Shown here: in pieces, positions 9,201 to 16,386 of the stretch | Layout: every line of letters starts with the position of its first letter | Numbering within the stretch: the first letter of the stretch is position 1 | From: Myxococcales bacterium | GTDB lineage: Bacteria; Myxococcota_A; Polyangia; Haliangiales; Haliangiaceae | NCBI GenBank assembly: GCA_947483555.1 | Contig: CANKMW010000088.1 | Location: 1-41,415, forward strand | Direction: 5' to 3' | DNA length: 41,415 nt | The notes under the pieces: generated by a model | Databases searched by the model: none | Told to the model about the DNA's origin: nothing | Seen by the model: the letters and a program-made list of their open reading frames with translations, nothing else | Translations under genes and position numbers: made by a program

Positions 9201-12200
9201 GGCGTGTCGCCGCCCGACACCCAGATCGTCAGCTCGGTCTTGTTGGCGCGGCCCTGATCGTCGGCGATCAACGCGCGGATGCGGTACTGGCCACCCTCGG
9301 CGGTCGCGAACTCGCAGCGCACCGGGTCGGCGCTCGACACCGGCGCGCACGACTGCGGATCGACCTCCTGCTCGACGTACCGACCCTGCTCGTACTCCCA
9401 GTCGAGCCGCACCGACGTGAGGTCGAGCGTCTTGCCGGTGACCGCCTTGCCGTCGAGGTCGACGGCGATGGCCTCGACCGCGATCGGCGTCCCCTTCTCC
9501 ACGAACGGCTTCTCGGTCCGCATCCCGACGTACAGGCTCGACGGATGGACCAGCAGCGTCGAGCTCGCGCTCCACTGCTGGCGGTTGACGTCGGTCACCG
9601 AGGCGTTGGCCGCCACGCTCATCGGCAGCGGTGGGTTGGCGCTGACGAAGTCGAGATGCAGCACGTGGGCACCGGTCGCATCGGTCTTCGCCGTGTGGCT
9701 CCACGTCTTGGGCTCCACGTAGCCGCCGTCGTTCTCCCACCAGCCTCGATGCCAGCCCCACCACGGCGTCCACACCCCGAACGTCCACTCGTCGCGGTTG
9801 GGCGGCGTGTAGCTGGTCTCGCTGGCGGTGACGTACCAGTTGACGTCGGCGCCTTGCAGCCCGCCGCCGGCGAAGTAGCTCGCCTTCACCGTCACGTCGG
9901 CCACGCCGCCGATCAGGTGCGGCCCCTGGCTCGCCGCCGCGCTGACCTCGTACTCGGGCCGGCGGAACTCCTGGATCTGGAAGCCGTGGAAGGCGCTGCC
10001 GGTCATGCGGCCTTGCGCCTCCAGGTACACCGACGCGTAGCCGAGGTTGGGCGTCTTGGGCAGCGTGAACGCGACGTCGAAGCCGCCCAGCGCGGTCACC
10101 TTCGCGGTGCCCTTGATCATCTCGTTGCCGACCGGATCGACGACCCGATAGCTCACCGCCGACACCTGGCCGGCCACCCCGCCGAGGTCGCCGCCCTCGC
10201 GATTCTGGAAGATGCGCATCCAGCCCTTGAGGTGGACCTGCTCGCCGGGCTTGTACATCTGGCGGTCGTCGGTGACGTGCCACAACAGCGAGTCGCTGCG
10301 CTCCTGCCGGGCCCATTGCCCGTACTCGCCGTACCAGCCGTGGTCGTCGGGCAGGAAGGCCACGTCGTCGCCTTGCTTCGCGACCACGAGGTTGGCGCCC
10401 TTCTTCGCGGTCGCCGACAGCGCGAACGTCGCCACGCCCTGATCGTCGCTCTTCGCGGTCAGGCCCCACGGCAACATCGTCAGCTCGACGCCGCCCATCG
10501 GCGCGCCGTCGCGCAGCGCGTTGACCCACGCCTTCATCTCGGTGGCGTCGACCGCGGCGTCGAGGCCGATGCGCGTCGACTGCACCCAGGCCACCAGCCG
10601 CGGCGGCTCGTGGCGCTCCTTCCACGGCGACGGCTCGACCACCGCGATCACGTGACCCAGCCCGCCGCGGCCCAGCGCCCGCCCCAGCCCGACCTTGGTC
10701 TCGGTCAGCTGCTCGGCCTTGCCGCCGATCCGGACCAGCTCGTCCATCACCTTCTTGCCGGGCAGCTTCGGCTTCTTGCGCTCCCACTGGTGCTCCAGGT
10801 AGTAGCCGTACGCCTCCCAGTCCGACGGCTTCACCTCGTACAGCTGCACCTTGAGCGCGTCGTAGTTGGTGGTGAACACGTCGAAGGTCGGCTGCTTGGC
10901 CGCCGGATCGAGCGCGATCATCCCCGACGGTCCGTAGAAGTTCGGGTACGCCTTGCCCACCTTCCACGCCAGCTCGGCGTCCTTGCCCAGCGTCTGCCCG
11001 AACTCGTCGACGATCCCGCCCGACAGCCGGGTCGTGTACAGCGTCAGCGCCTGGGTCGGACCCTGGATCGTGATGTAGCTGCCCGACTGGATCACCTTCT
11101 TGCGCGCCACGTCCGGCGTCATCGTCACCAGCGCGTCGTTCCAGCGCAGGGCGTCGAGCGGGTTGTTGAGCTCGATCTGGAACGGCGCCCCCGGCGGGCA
11201 CTCGCCCCAGCCGCACTGCGCGCGCACGATCGTGAGCGGCGGGTAGGTCTGGAAGCTGAAGCTCTGCGCCGCCGTGGTCGGGTTGGGTCCCTCCGCCGAC
11301 GGCGTGCCCGGACCGATCGTCACCGCGACCTGGGTGTCCTTCGGGTACTCGCCGTCGGCGCGAAACGCCAGCCAGCGCCCGTCCTGCTGGTTGATCTTGA
11401 CCGACGCCACCAGCCCCTTGACCACCTCGTGGTGGTCGATCTCGTCGCCGCTCAGCGCGCGCACGCCGTACCGCTTGCCCGCCGCCTCGACCTTGATCGT
11501 GGCCAGCACCGCGGCGGCGTCGACCCGCTGATCGAACAGCACGAACATCGGCACGTCGAGTCGCTGCGGCCCGTGGTTGGGCCACGACGTCACCACCCGC
11601 GGCGCCGGGGTCGTGAACGTGAACGACTTCGCCGCCGTCAACACGTTTCCGGTCGCCGACCGGGTCCCCTTCGGGATCGAGATCGTGTACGTGGTCGCCT
11701 GCGGGAAGCGGACCTCGGGATCGAACACCAGCGTCCGGGTGCCCAGCCAGCGCCAGCGCCCCGGCGGCGTCGGCGTCATCGTCACCGGCACCACCGCCGC
11801 GGCGTCGTCCTGCGACGTCACCGCCACCATCGGCTGCGAGAACGTGATGGTCGCCATCGGCGCCAGCGGCACGTCGCCCTCGGGCGCGAACCGCACCACC
11901 TCGAGCGGCTTGCCGGCGTCCGCGGTCACCGGCGGCCGGCTGGCCATGCCCGGTCCCGGGAAGCTGTCGCGCACGGTCTTGCCGGTCCGCGGTGGCGGCG
12001 TCGAGCGGTCGCGCAACGCGAACGGCTTCACGTCGTCGCCGCCCACCGCCACCGGCGCCAGCCGCGCCAGCAGCGCCGTCACCTCGGCGTCGCCGAGCGT
12101 GGTCGCCGGCGGCAGCTTCGAGCGATCCGTCGCCGGCGCGCCCTGGGTGCCGTCCGACAGCACCAGCGTCAGCCCGGCCGGCGCGTCGCCGGTCTGGATC

Positions 12201-12340
12201 AGCGGCTTGCCGCCCGGCTGCGCGACCGTGGTCCCGCTGCCACCACCGGGTCTCGGCGTCTGCTTGCCGCCGCACGAGAGCGAGAGAAACTGGACCAGCG
12301 TGACCAGGGCCACGCCACGAAGCGCCGTCTTCGATCTCAT
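6203..12340 (-). CDS. Bacterial alpha-2-macroglobulin lipoprotein with intact thioester motif
   Basis: About 2,045 residues from ATG 12340, with an AGGAG Shine-Dalgarno 9 nt upstream (a GTG one codon earlier is also open). The signal peptide ends in a lipobox with Cys23 (LSLSC) followed by Gly, which suits outer-membrane retention. Bacterial alpha-2-macroglobulins are periplasmic protease traps: cleavage in a bait region triggers collapse and covalent capture. The pieces are visible: macroglobulin-type beta domains (VRFAPEGDVPLAPMATITFS, SLYVGMRTEKPFVEKGTPI), a Pro/Gln/Gly-rich flexible stretch at about residues 1250-1335 that is a plausible bait region, the conserved PDNLTRYRVVALAV segment, and the thioester motif C-S-E-Q at 1548-1551 in YPFECSEQVSSR, followed by alpha/alpha-toroid helices. 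The usual partner, a class A penicillin-binding protein of the PBP1C type, is not in the window. Confidence 0.93.
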   Translation of the reverse strand: MRSKTALRGVALVTLVQFLSLSCGGKQTPRPGGGSGTTVAQPGGKPLIQTGDAPAGLTLVLSDGTQGAPATDRSKLPPATTLGDAEVTALLARLAPVAVGGDDVKPFALRDRSTPPPRTGKTVRDSFPGPGMASRPPVTADAGKPLEVVRFAPEGDVPLAPMATITFSQPMVAVTSQDDAAAVVPVTMTPTPPGRWRWLGTRTLVFDPEVRFPQATTYTISIPKGTRSATGNVLTAAKSFTFTTPAPRVVTSWPNHGPQRLDVPMFVLFDQRVDAAAVLATIKVEAAGKRYGVRALSGDEIDHHEVVKGLVASVKINQQDGRWLAFRADGEYPKDTQVAVTIGPGTPSAEGPNPTTAAQSFSFQTYPPLTIVRAQCGWGECPPGAPFQIELNNPLDALRWNDALVTMTPDVARKKVIQSGSYITIQGPTQALTLYTTRLSGGIVDEFGQTLGKDAELAWKVGKAYPNFYGPSGMIALDPAAKQPTFDVFTTNYDALKVQLYEVKPSDWEAYGYYLEHQWERKKPKLPGKKVMDELVRIGGKAEQLTETKVGLGRALGRGGLGHVIAVVEPSPWKERHEPPRLVAWVQSTRIGLDAAVDATEMKAWVNALRDGAPMGGVELTMLPWGLTAKSDDQGVATFALSATAKKGANLVVAKQGDDVAFLPDDHGWYGEYGQWARQERSDSLLWHVTDDRQMYKPGEQVHLKGWMRIFQNREGGDLGGVAGQVSAVSYRVVDPVGNEMIKGTAKVTALGGFDVAFTLPKTPNLGYASVYLEAQGRMTGSAFHGFQIQEFRRPEYEVSAAASQGPHLIGGVADVTVKASYFAGGGLQGADVNWYVTASETSYTPPNRDEWTFGVWTPWWGWHRGWWENDGGYVEPKTWSHTAKTDATGAHVLHLDFVSANPPLPMSVAANASVTDVNRQQWSASSTLLVHPSSLYVGMRTEKPFVEKGTPIAVEAIAVDLDGKAVTGKTLDLTSVRLDWEYEQGRYVEQEVDPQSCAPVSSADPVRCEFATAEGGQYRIRALIADDQGRANKTELTIWVSGGDTPPAREVEQEQAQLIPDKKAYQNGDLAEILVQAPFFPAEGILSVRRSGLLTTERFTMKGPTQTLKVPIVDSHTPNVYVQVDLIGAAARVDDDGKADPALPKRPAYATGQLDLPVPPKQRTLAVTVTPKAAKVSPGQPARFDVVVKDAAGRPVPGAEVALIVVDEAVLSLTGFTFANPVDAFYGHRGSDTRDHHLRGFVKLAQPDLGALAASGNIGAGGGSGDMAEATVTLDARSRADGPAPPPSPVSAAPAKNGDKQLAQKPQEPGQPQGQPVGSGGAIAVRTNFDPLAAFSPEVKTGADGKAAVDVKMPDNLTRYRVVALAVAGERNFGKGESAITARLPLMVRPSPPRFLNFGDTFELPVVLQNQTDAPMEVKVAVRATNAAITRGAGRTVKVPANDRVEVRFPAAAEMAGTARFQLAATSGSGAGAASDAAEVALPVWTPATTEAFATYGQIDAGAIKQPVSLPAKVVTEFGGLEVETSSTQLQALTDAFLYLVTYPFECSEQVSSRIAGIAALRDVLTAFKAKDLPSKDRLEARVGEDLERLYSMQNGDGGFPFWQRGHESWPYLTVHVTNAIVRAKGKGFTIEQAALDSALEYLRTIERRYPHYYPEEVKRTITSYALYTRMLAGDRDVARARGLIKEAGGVDKLSMEAVGWLLGVVAGQTDAATERAAILRHLDNKVSETAAAANFTTGYKDGAHLLLHSDRRVDAVILESLIAEQRTSDLIPKLVVGLLGHTRAGRWTNTQENVFVLFALDLYFHEFEKVTPDFVARVWLGDGYAGEHAFKGRTTERHAIDIPMAEVAKRAGATPADLVIQKDGAGRLYYRVGMTYAPADLKLAAADHGFTVVRRYEGVDDATDVVRQADGTWKMKAGARVRVRLSMVAENRRYHVALVDPLPAGLEPMNPALAVTGPIPQDPAAQKSGGNYWWWSRTWYEHQNMRDERVEAFTSLLWDGVHEYTYVARATTPGNFVVPPSKAEEMYFPETFGRSASDRVIVE

Positions 12341-12343
12341 CAC

Positions 12344-12566
12344 GAGGATCTCCTAACGCATACCGGCGGTGCTTGGCCTACGTCCCAAGGTCCGGCGCCG
12401 CGATGGTGTCACGGCGCGCGCGTCGGACTTGATCTACGGATTGTTTATCGGCGCGTACTCGCCGAGGACCCCTCCTCCTGATGGCCGCCGCCGGAGCCGA
12501 CATGGCCGCGGTCGCCATGCGCCCCGGCCAGGGTCTCGACCGAGCCCGCGCTGCCACCGGCCGGCG
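12344..12566. other. Upstream region of the macroglobulin gene
   Basis: These 223 bp separate the 106-codon ORF from the macroglobulin gene on the same strand. The proximal end holds the macroglobulin ribosome-binding site (AGGAG, minus strand, about 12350-12354). One minus-strand frame through 12445-12566 is open and Gly/His-rich but has no ATG, GTG or TTG start of its own. I do not call it a gene. Confidence 0.4.
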
Positions 12567-12887
12567 TCAGCCACGGCGGGCGCGGTCGCGGGGCCGCCAG
12601 TCGTCGACCGGGTCGCGCGGGTGCATGGGGCCGTCGAAGGTGAGCCGATACGCGGCGTCGAAGTCGGTGACGCCGCGGGTGCGGACGAAGATGGTCTTGC
12701 GGTTGTAGGGCAGGAAGAAGAGCAGGAACTTCTTGAAGAAGCCGGCGACCTCGTGACCGCCGGGTCCGACCGCGGTCGCGAGGTCGTCGCCGGCGAGGTA
12801 GTGGCTGCCCTCGAAGTCGGCGAGCGACGTCGCCACCGGCGACAGCGCGTTGGTCTCCTGCATGATGCGCGCGTACGCGAAGCGCAT
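12567..12887 (-). CDS. Truncated/chimeric M81 (MlrC)-like protein, 106 aa
   Basis: The ATG at 12887 lies two bases after the stop of the lyase-like gene (TGA-CG-ATG), so it should be translated by reinitiation. Residues 1-50 (MRFAYARIMQETNALSP, then PGGHEVAGFF) strongly resemble the N-terminus of M81-family metallopeptidases (MlrC type), whose early QETN signature is present. Full-length members are about 500 residues. Here the similarity ends near residue 52 and is followed by 54 unfamiliar residues (FLLFFLPYNRKTIFVRTRG, ending in many Arg/Asp). None of the downstream zinc-binding region exists, so peptidase activity is not expected. It may be the scar of an internal deletion that joined the start of an M81 gene to the end of another, or a real short protein. 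Confidence 0.55.
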   Translation of the reverse strand: MRFAYARIMQETNALSPVATSLADFEGSHYLAGDDLATAVGPGGHEVAGFFKKFLLFFLPYNRKTIFVRTRGVTDFDAAYRLTFDGPMHPRDPVDDWRPRDRARRG

Positions 12888-12889
12888 CG

Positions 12890-14413
12890 TCACCGGTTCC
12901 CGTCGGGGATCCGGCCGGGGGGCCGGCCGCCGCGGGTCCGGACCCGGCGCAGGCGAGCGCGCAGCCGGTCGACGCCGTCGAGCACCGCGTCGACCTTGGC
13001 GCCGTGCTTGTCGAGCAGGCGGCCAACCGCGTCGTCGGCGGGCGCGGTGGCATCGGGCACGATCACGCCGGGTGCGTACATCCGCTCGAACAGCTGACGC
13101 ACGCTGCGCTTGACCAGCCCGCGGACCGGGATCTTGGCCATCATCCCGTACATCGCGGCCACCGGCTCCTTGGCCAGCGACGGATCGGCACGCACCTCGG
13201 CGGTCGCTGCGGCCACGTCGCGCACGTAGTCGTCGGCGATCGCGAGGTGGTTGGCGGTCACGGTCAGGTGGACGCCGGCCGGGTGCTGGGTGCGGTCGAC
13301 CGACCAGCCGCGGGCCTCGAGCCGGTCGGCGATGGCGTACAGGTCGGGGCCACCGGCGGCCGCGCCCCAGGCGACGATGGTGGTGTCGGAACGGCCGATC
13401 AGCGCCAGCCCGGGTACGGCGGTGATGCCGGCGCGGATGCGATCGGCGGCGTCGATCGCCGCCCGGGTCAGCTTCAGGTAGCCATCCTCGCCCTGGGTGT
13501 GCAGCGCCGCCCACGCCGCCGCCAGCGGGCCGCCCGGGCGGGTGCCGATCATCGTCGGCGAGACATAGATGCCGCCCGGGTAGTCGGTGGCGACGAAGAA
13601 CTGGTGCCGCATCCAGGTCATGTCGCGCCAGGTGAGCGTCGACGCGCCCTTGCCGGCGTAGCCGTACTTGTGGAGGTCGGCGGAGATCGACGTCACGCCC
13701 GGGACGCGGAAGTCCCACGGCGCGATCGGCCGCCCCAGCCGCTCGAGCCACGGCAGCATGAAGCCGCCGACGCAGGCGTCGACGTGCAGCGGCAGGCCGT
13801 GCCGGGCGGCGATCGCCCCGACCTCGGCGACCGGATCGATCGAGCCGTGCGGGTACTGCGGCGCGGATACCGCCAGCGCGATCGTGCGGCGGCCGATGGC
13901 GCGCGCCATCGCCTCCGGGCGCACCCGCTGGTCGTCGTCGACCGCGACCTTCTTCAGCTCGACCCCGAACCAGTGCGCCGCCTTGTCGAACGCCGGGTGG
14001 ATGGTCTGCGGCGCGACGATCTGCGGGCGGTGACCGAGCCGACCGAAAACCGGCCGCTGCGCGCGCGCGTGCTCGCGGTAGGTGGCGACCGCGCACAGGA
14101 TCGATTCGGTGCCGCCCGAGGTCACCGATCCGACCGCCGACGGTGGGCCGTGGAACAGGCCGGCCACCATCTGCGTGATCTCGGCTTCCATGCGGCGCAG
14201 GCTCTGGAACGCCATCGGGTTGAGCAGATTGGCGCTGGCGTAGAGCGCGTGGGCGCGCTGCAGCAGGCGTTCGTGCTCGTCGCCGGCGTGATAGACGAGC
14301 GAGAACACGCGCCCGCGGCGCCAGTCGGTGTCCGGCGTCTTCATCGCCGCCAGCTCGTCGAGCACGGTGTCGGCGGCCCGGCCAGTGACGGGGATGCGCG
14401 CCCGCGACGACAT
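12890..14413 (-). CDS. Sphingosine-1-phosphate-lyase-like PLP-dependent enzyme
   Basis: 507 residues, group II PLP-dependent decarboxylase fold. The closest match I recognise is sphingosine-1-phosphate lyase (Dpl1/SGPL1), which cleaves phosphorylated long-chain bases to a fatty aldehyde and phosphoethanolamine. Visible hallmarks: the SGGTESI phosphate-binding loop (99-105), HVDACVGGF with Asp212 for the pyridine nitrogen, and the lysine loop SADLHKYGYAGKG with the Schiff-base Lys249; the eukaryotic enzyme has DTHKYGYAPKG here. The eukaryotic N-terminal membrane anchor is absent, as expected for bacterial forms. A TAAGGT box ends 6 nt before the ATG, suggesting leaderless initiation. It is followed after two bases by the M81-like ORF. 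Another amino-acid decarboxylase of this fold cannot be excluded without an alignment. Confidence 0.8.
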   Translation of the reverse strand: MSSRARIPVTGRAADTVLDELAAMKTPDTDWRRGRVFSLVYHAGDEHERLLQRAHALYASANLLNPMAFQSLRRMEAEITQMVAGLFHGPPSAVGSVTSGGTESILCAVATYREHARAQRPVFGRLGHRPQIVAPQTIHPAFDKAAHWFGVELKKVAVDDDQRVRPEAMARAIGRRTIALAVSAPQYPHGSIDPVAEVGAIAARHGLPLHVDACVGGFMLPWLERLGRPIAPWDFRVPGVTSISADLHKYGYAGKGASTLTWRDMTWMRHQFFVATDYPGGIYVSPTMIGTRPGGPLAAAWAALHTQGEDGYLKLTRAAIDAADRIRAGITAVPGLALIGRSDTTIVAWGAAAGGPDLYAIADRLEARGWSVDRTQHPAGVHLTVTANHLAIADDYVRDVAAATAEVRADPSLAKEPVAAMYGMMAKIPVRGLVKRSVRQLFERMYAPGVIVPDATAPADDAVGRLLDKHGAKVDAVLDGVDRLRARLRRVRTRGGRPPGRIPDGNR

Positions 14414-14419
14414 CCGGCG

Positions 14420-14425
14420 ACCTTA
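14420..14425 (-). promoter_or_regulatory. Candidate -10 box for the lyase gene
   Basis: TAAGGT on the minus strand, ending 6 nt before the ATG at 14413. This spacing would start transcription at or beside the start codon. No clear -35 element and no Shine-Dalgarno are visible. Confidence 0.4.
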
Positions 14426-14479
14426 CCATGCGACGCCGTACCGGTTGCCACCGCGGTTGCCGGCCGCCCGGCCGCGGCA

Positions 14480-14485
14480 TACCGT
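14480..14485 (+). promoter_or_regulatory. Candidate -10 box for the hypothetical lipoprotein
   Basis: TACCGT ending 6 nt before the ATG at 14492. It fits the same leaderless layout as the divergent lyase promoter about 60 bp away. No -35 element is evident. Confidence 0.35.
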
Positions 14486-14491
14486 CATCGG

Positions 14492-15181
14492 ATGATGCAC
14501 CGCGGGCTCGTCGTCATGGTGTCGATCGTTGGTCTCGCCGCAGCGTGTGGCGGCCCGCAACCGGCGCCCGGCCCCGCGCCCGCCGTGCTCCCCGACGCCG
14601 CGGTCGCGGTCGCGACGCGCGACGCGGCGGTGACCGACGCATCACCGCCGGAGATCGACGCCCCGCAGCCGCCGCCGGACGCGCCGCCGGTCGCGATCCC
14701 GAGCGGGCGACCGGTGGTGAAGGGCACCCCGGTGACGGTGTTGGTGAACGAGGCCAAGACCATCGGCGGCGTGACGGTCCGCTTCGCCGGCAACAACCAC
14801 AAGCATCGGGTCGGCGGTGGCGCGGTCGGCATGTTCACGTTCGAGCTGACCCGCGGCGGCAAGACGCAGGAGATCGAGCTGCGCAGCGAGGCCGAGGGCT
14901 TCGAGGCCGAGCTCGACGCTCATGGCGTGTTGCTGGTGTTCCAGCACGTCGGCTACGGCGAGTTCCGGATCTGGCTCGGCGCCCGGCGCACGCCGAAGCC
15001 GCTCGACGACGACGCCTGCGTGGCGGCGATCGAACAGGCGGCGGCCGCCGCCGGTCTGACCGTCGAATCGTCACGCGGCTACGGCGAGGCCGACGGTGTT
15101 CTCTACTTCCGCACCGCCGGCTGGTCTGCGGCCTGCGGCCGCTACACCCGCCGGATCTGGTTCCTGCCGCGCTCCGAGTGA
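14492..15181 (+). CDS. Hypothetical lipoprotein, 229 aa
   Basis: The start at 14492 (MMHRGLVVM) gives a clean lipoprotein signal peptide ending at Cys19 (LAAAC). A long Pro/Ala/Asp linker runs to about residue 75, followed by a globular region of about 150 residues (VNEAKTIGGVTVRFAGNNHKH, GMFTFELTRGGKTQEIEL, VFQHVGYGEFRIWLG) that reads as a beta-sandwich, with the C-terminal part helical then stranded. I do not recognise a named family. Three cysteines in the C-terminal part could form a disulfide. It is transcribed divergently from the lyase gene and ends 18 bp before the convergent hydrolase stop. Confidence 0.75.
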   Translation: MMHRGLVVMVSIVGLAAACGGPQPAPGPAPAVLPDAAVAVATRDAAVTDASPPEIDAPQPPPDAPPVAIPSGRPVVKGTPVTVLVNEAKTIGGVTVRFAGNNHKHRVGGGAVGMFTFELTRGGKTQEIELRSEAEGFEAELDAHGVLLVFQHVGYGEFRIWLGARRTPKPLDDDACVAAIEQAAAAAGLTVESSRGYGEADGVLYFRTAGWSAACGRYTRRIWFLPRSE

Positions 15182-15199
15182 GATCGATCCGGGCGCTGG

Positions 15200-16030
15200 T
15201 CAGGGGCGGGTGTCGGCGAGGAAGGTCACGACGCGTTCGAGGATCGTGGGGTCGCCGGTGACGATCTTCATGCCGTGGGCCTGGCCGGCATCGGCGATGA
15301 CCTCGACCGCGACCGGCGGCGTGGCGTCGCGCCAGATCCCGGCCAGCGCGCCGGCGGCGTCGGCGGCGCCGTTCTCCTGGCTGTGGACGATCAGCACCGG
15401 CGCCCGGCTGGCGCGCGCCGCGTCGGGCGTCCTGACGCCACGGTAGGCGAGGCCCGGCGACAGCAGCACGAGCGCGCTCGCGCGGTCGGGGTTGGCGCCG
15501 GCGTAGCGAAGGACGGCGGTGCTGCCGATCGACGAGCCGATCAGCGCGCACGCCCGGTCGGCGCCCTTGCCGGCGATCAGCTCGACCGCCGTCGCGACAT
15601 CGGTCTCCAGCTTCTCCCAGTCCGCGGTCTCGAACCCCTTCCAGATCACGGTCCCGGCGCTGCCCGTGGTGCTGGCGCCGTGGCCGCGGAGGTCGAACGC
15701 GAGCAGGTGCGCGCGGCCGCGGAGCCGGTCGACGATCGGCTGCCACTCGGCGCGCGTCGACGACAGCTGGTGCGCGAAGACCGCGCACGCAGTCGTCGCG
15801 GCGTCGGCCGGTCCGTAGTACGTCGCGGCGATCGTGATGCCATCCTCGGTGACGAACGAGACCGCTTCGGGCGCCGGCGTGCCGGGCGGTGCATCGGCCG
15901 GCAGCGACGCGGTGCCACCGGCGCTGTCTCCGCCGCCGGTCGCGTCGCCGGGTGCGCTGGTCGCCGGGCGCTTGCCACCGCCGCAGGCCGCCACGAGCAA
16001 GATGGGAACGACGAAGAATCGGCGGTTCAT
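15200..16030 (-). CDS. Alpha/beta-hydrolase lipoprotein
   Basis: 276 residues from ATG 16030. The first open codon lies 13 codons upstream but would spoil the signal peptide. The lipobox ends at Cys16 (LVAAC), followed by a Gly/Ala/Pro linker to about residue 55. The body is a compact alpha/beta hydrolase: LLAFDLRGHGAS (oxyanion-side strand and loop, 109-120), nucleophile elbow GSSIG with Ser167, and terminal AHG with His252. The usual acid position after strand 6 reads HSQENGAAD, so Glu219 or Asp224 is the likely acid rather than the standard HGxxD. It is probably an esterase/lipase/dienelactone-hydrolase-like enzyme on the periplasmic side of a membrane; the substrate is unknown. A TAGAGT box 8 nt upstream suggests leaderless expression. 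Confidence 0.82.
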   Translation of the reverse strand: MNRRFFVVPILLVAACGGGKRPATSAPGDATGGGDSAGGTASLPADAPPGTPAPEAVSFVTEDGITIAATYYGPADAATTACAVFAHQLSSTRAEWQPIVDRLRGRAHLLAFDLRGHGASTTGSAGTVIWKGFETADWEKLETDVATAVELIAGKGADRACALIGSSIGSTAVLRYAGANPDRASALVLLSPGLAYRGVRTPDAARASRAPVLIVHSQENGAADAAGALAGIWRDATPPVAVEVIADAGQAHGMKIVTGDPTILERVVTFLADTRP

Positions 16031-16038
16031 CGGCGGCC

Positions 16039-16044
16039 ACTCTA
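16039..16044 (-). promoter_or_regulatory. Candidate -10 box for the hydrolase lipoprotein
   Basis: TAGAGT on the minus strand, ending 8 nt before the ATG at 16030. No Shine-Dalgarno is visible in between. Confidence 0.38.
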
Positions 16045-16215
16045 CTCCACCGCGCGTACCCGGAGGCACGTGCCACCGCCGGCCGTGTCACCGCTGGTCG
16101 TGACCGTGTCACGTGTGACCCCGACGTTCCGACCCAGATTAATCGCGGCCTTGCGTGGGCAGCTCGCGGCACGCGGCGTGCAATTGACCACCTCACCATT
16201 CGCCCGGAGCGCCCG

Positions 16216-16359
16216 ATGCCAGCATCTACCGACCGCTCGAACCCGCCCCAGCCCAGCCCCCGCACCCGCGAGGACGATCTCGAAGACGCGATCCTCGAGC
16301 TGGAGGTGATCGAAGCCGATGGCACGCGGACCCGCGTGACGTGCGCCGCGCTGGCCTGA
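16216..16359 (+). CDS. Small ORF, 47 aa, unknown
   Basis: A GGAG Shine-Dalgarno 7 nt before the ATG favours real translation. The peptide has a Pro/Ser/Arg-rich first third and an acidic middle (REDDLEDAILELEVIEADG), ending TRVTCAALA. It has no signal peptide or membrane segment. The charged leader-like part followed by a short tail with one Cys and one Thr vaguely recalls RiPP precursors, but no modification enzyme is nearby, so I do not claim that. It is divergent from the hydrolase gene, with a 185-bp gap, and convergent with the FadL gene. Confidence 0.45.
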   Translation: MPASTDRSNPPQPSPRTREDDLEDAILELEVIEADGTRTRVTCAALA

Positions 16360-16362
16360 CGA

Positions 16363-16380
16363 AGATCGGGCTCGGGCTCC
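16363..16380. repeat. Copy of a GGGCTC-type dispersed repeat
   Basis: These 18 bp (AGATCGGGCTCGGGCTCC) are identical to 41197-41214 inside the structured element at the right end. They occupy most of the 27-bp gap between two convergent stop codons. Confidence 0.5.
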
Positions 16381-16386
16381 GGTCTG

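Noticed and set aside
8627..12481. Antisense frame of about 1,284 codons on the plus strand
   Set aside because: It is opposite the macroglobulin gene, has Arg/His-rich shadow composition and shows no recognisable motif.
12445..12566. Gly/His-rich open frame between the M81-like ORF and the macroglobulin gene
   Set aside because: No start codon in a suitable position and no ribosome-binding site; continues as a shadow of the upstream gene.
16108..16119. Palindrome-like GTCAC-GT-GTGAC upstream of the small ORF as an operator
   Set aside because: Arms of only 5 bp among several GTGAC/GTCAC words; no second site and no regulator gene nearby.
16216..16359. RiPP precursor interpretation of the small ORF
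   Set aside because: No modification, protease or transporter gene of a RiPP pathway is adjacent, and the tail has only one Cys.
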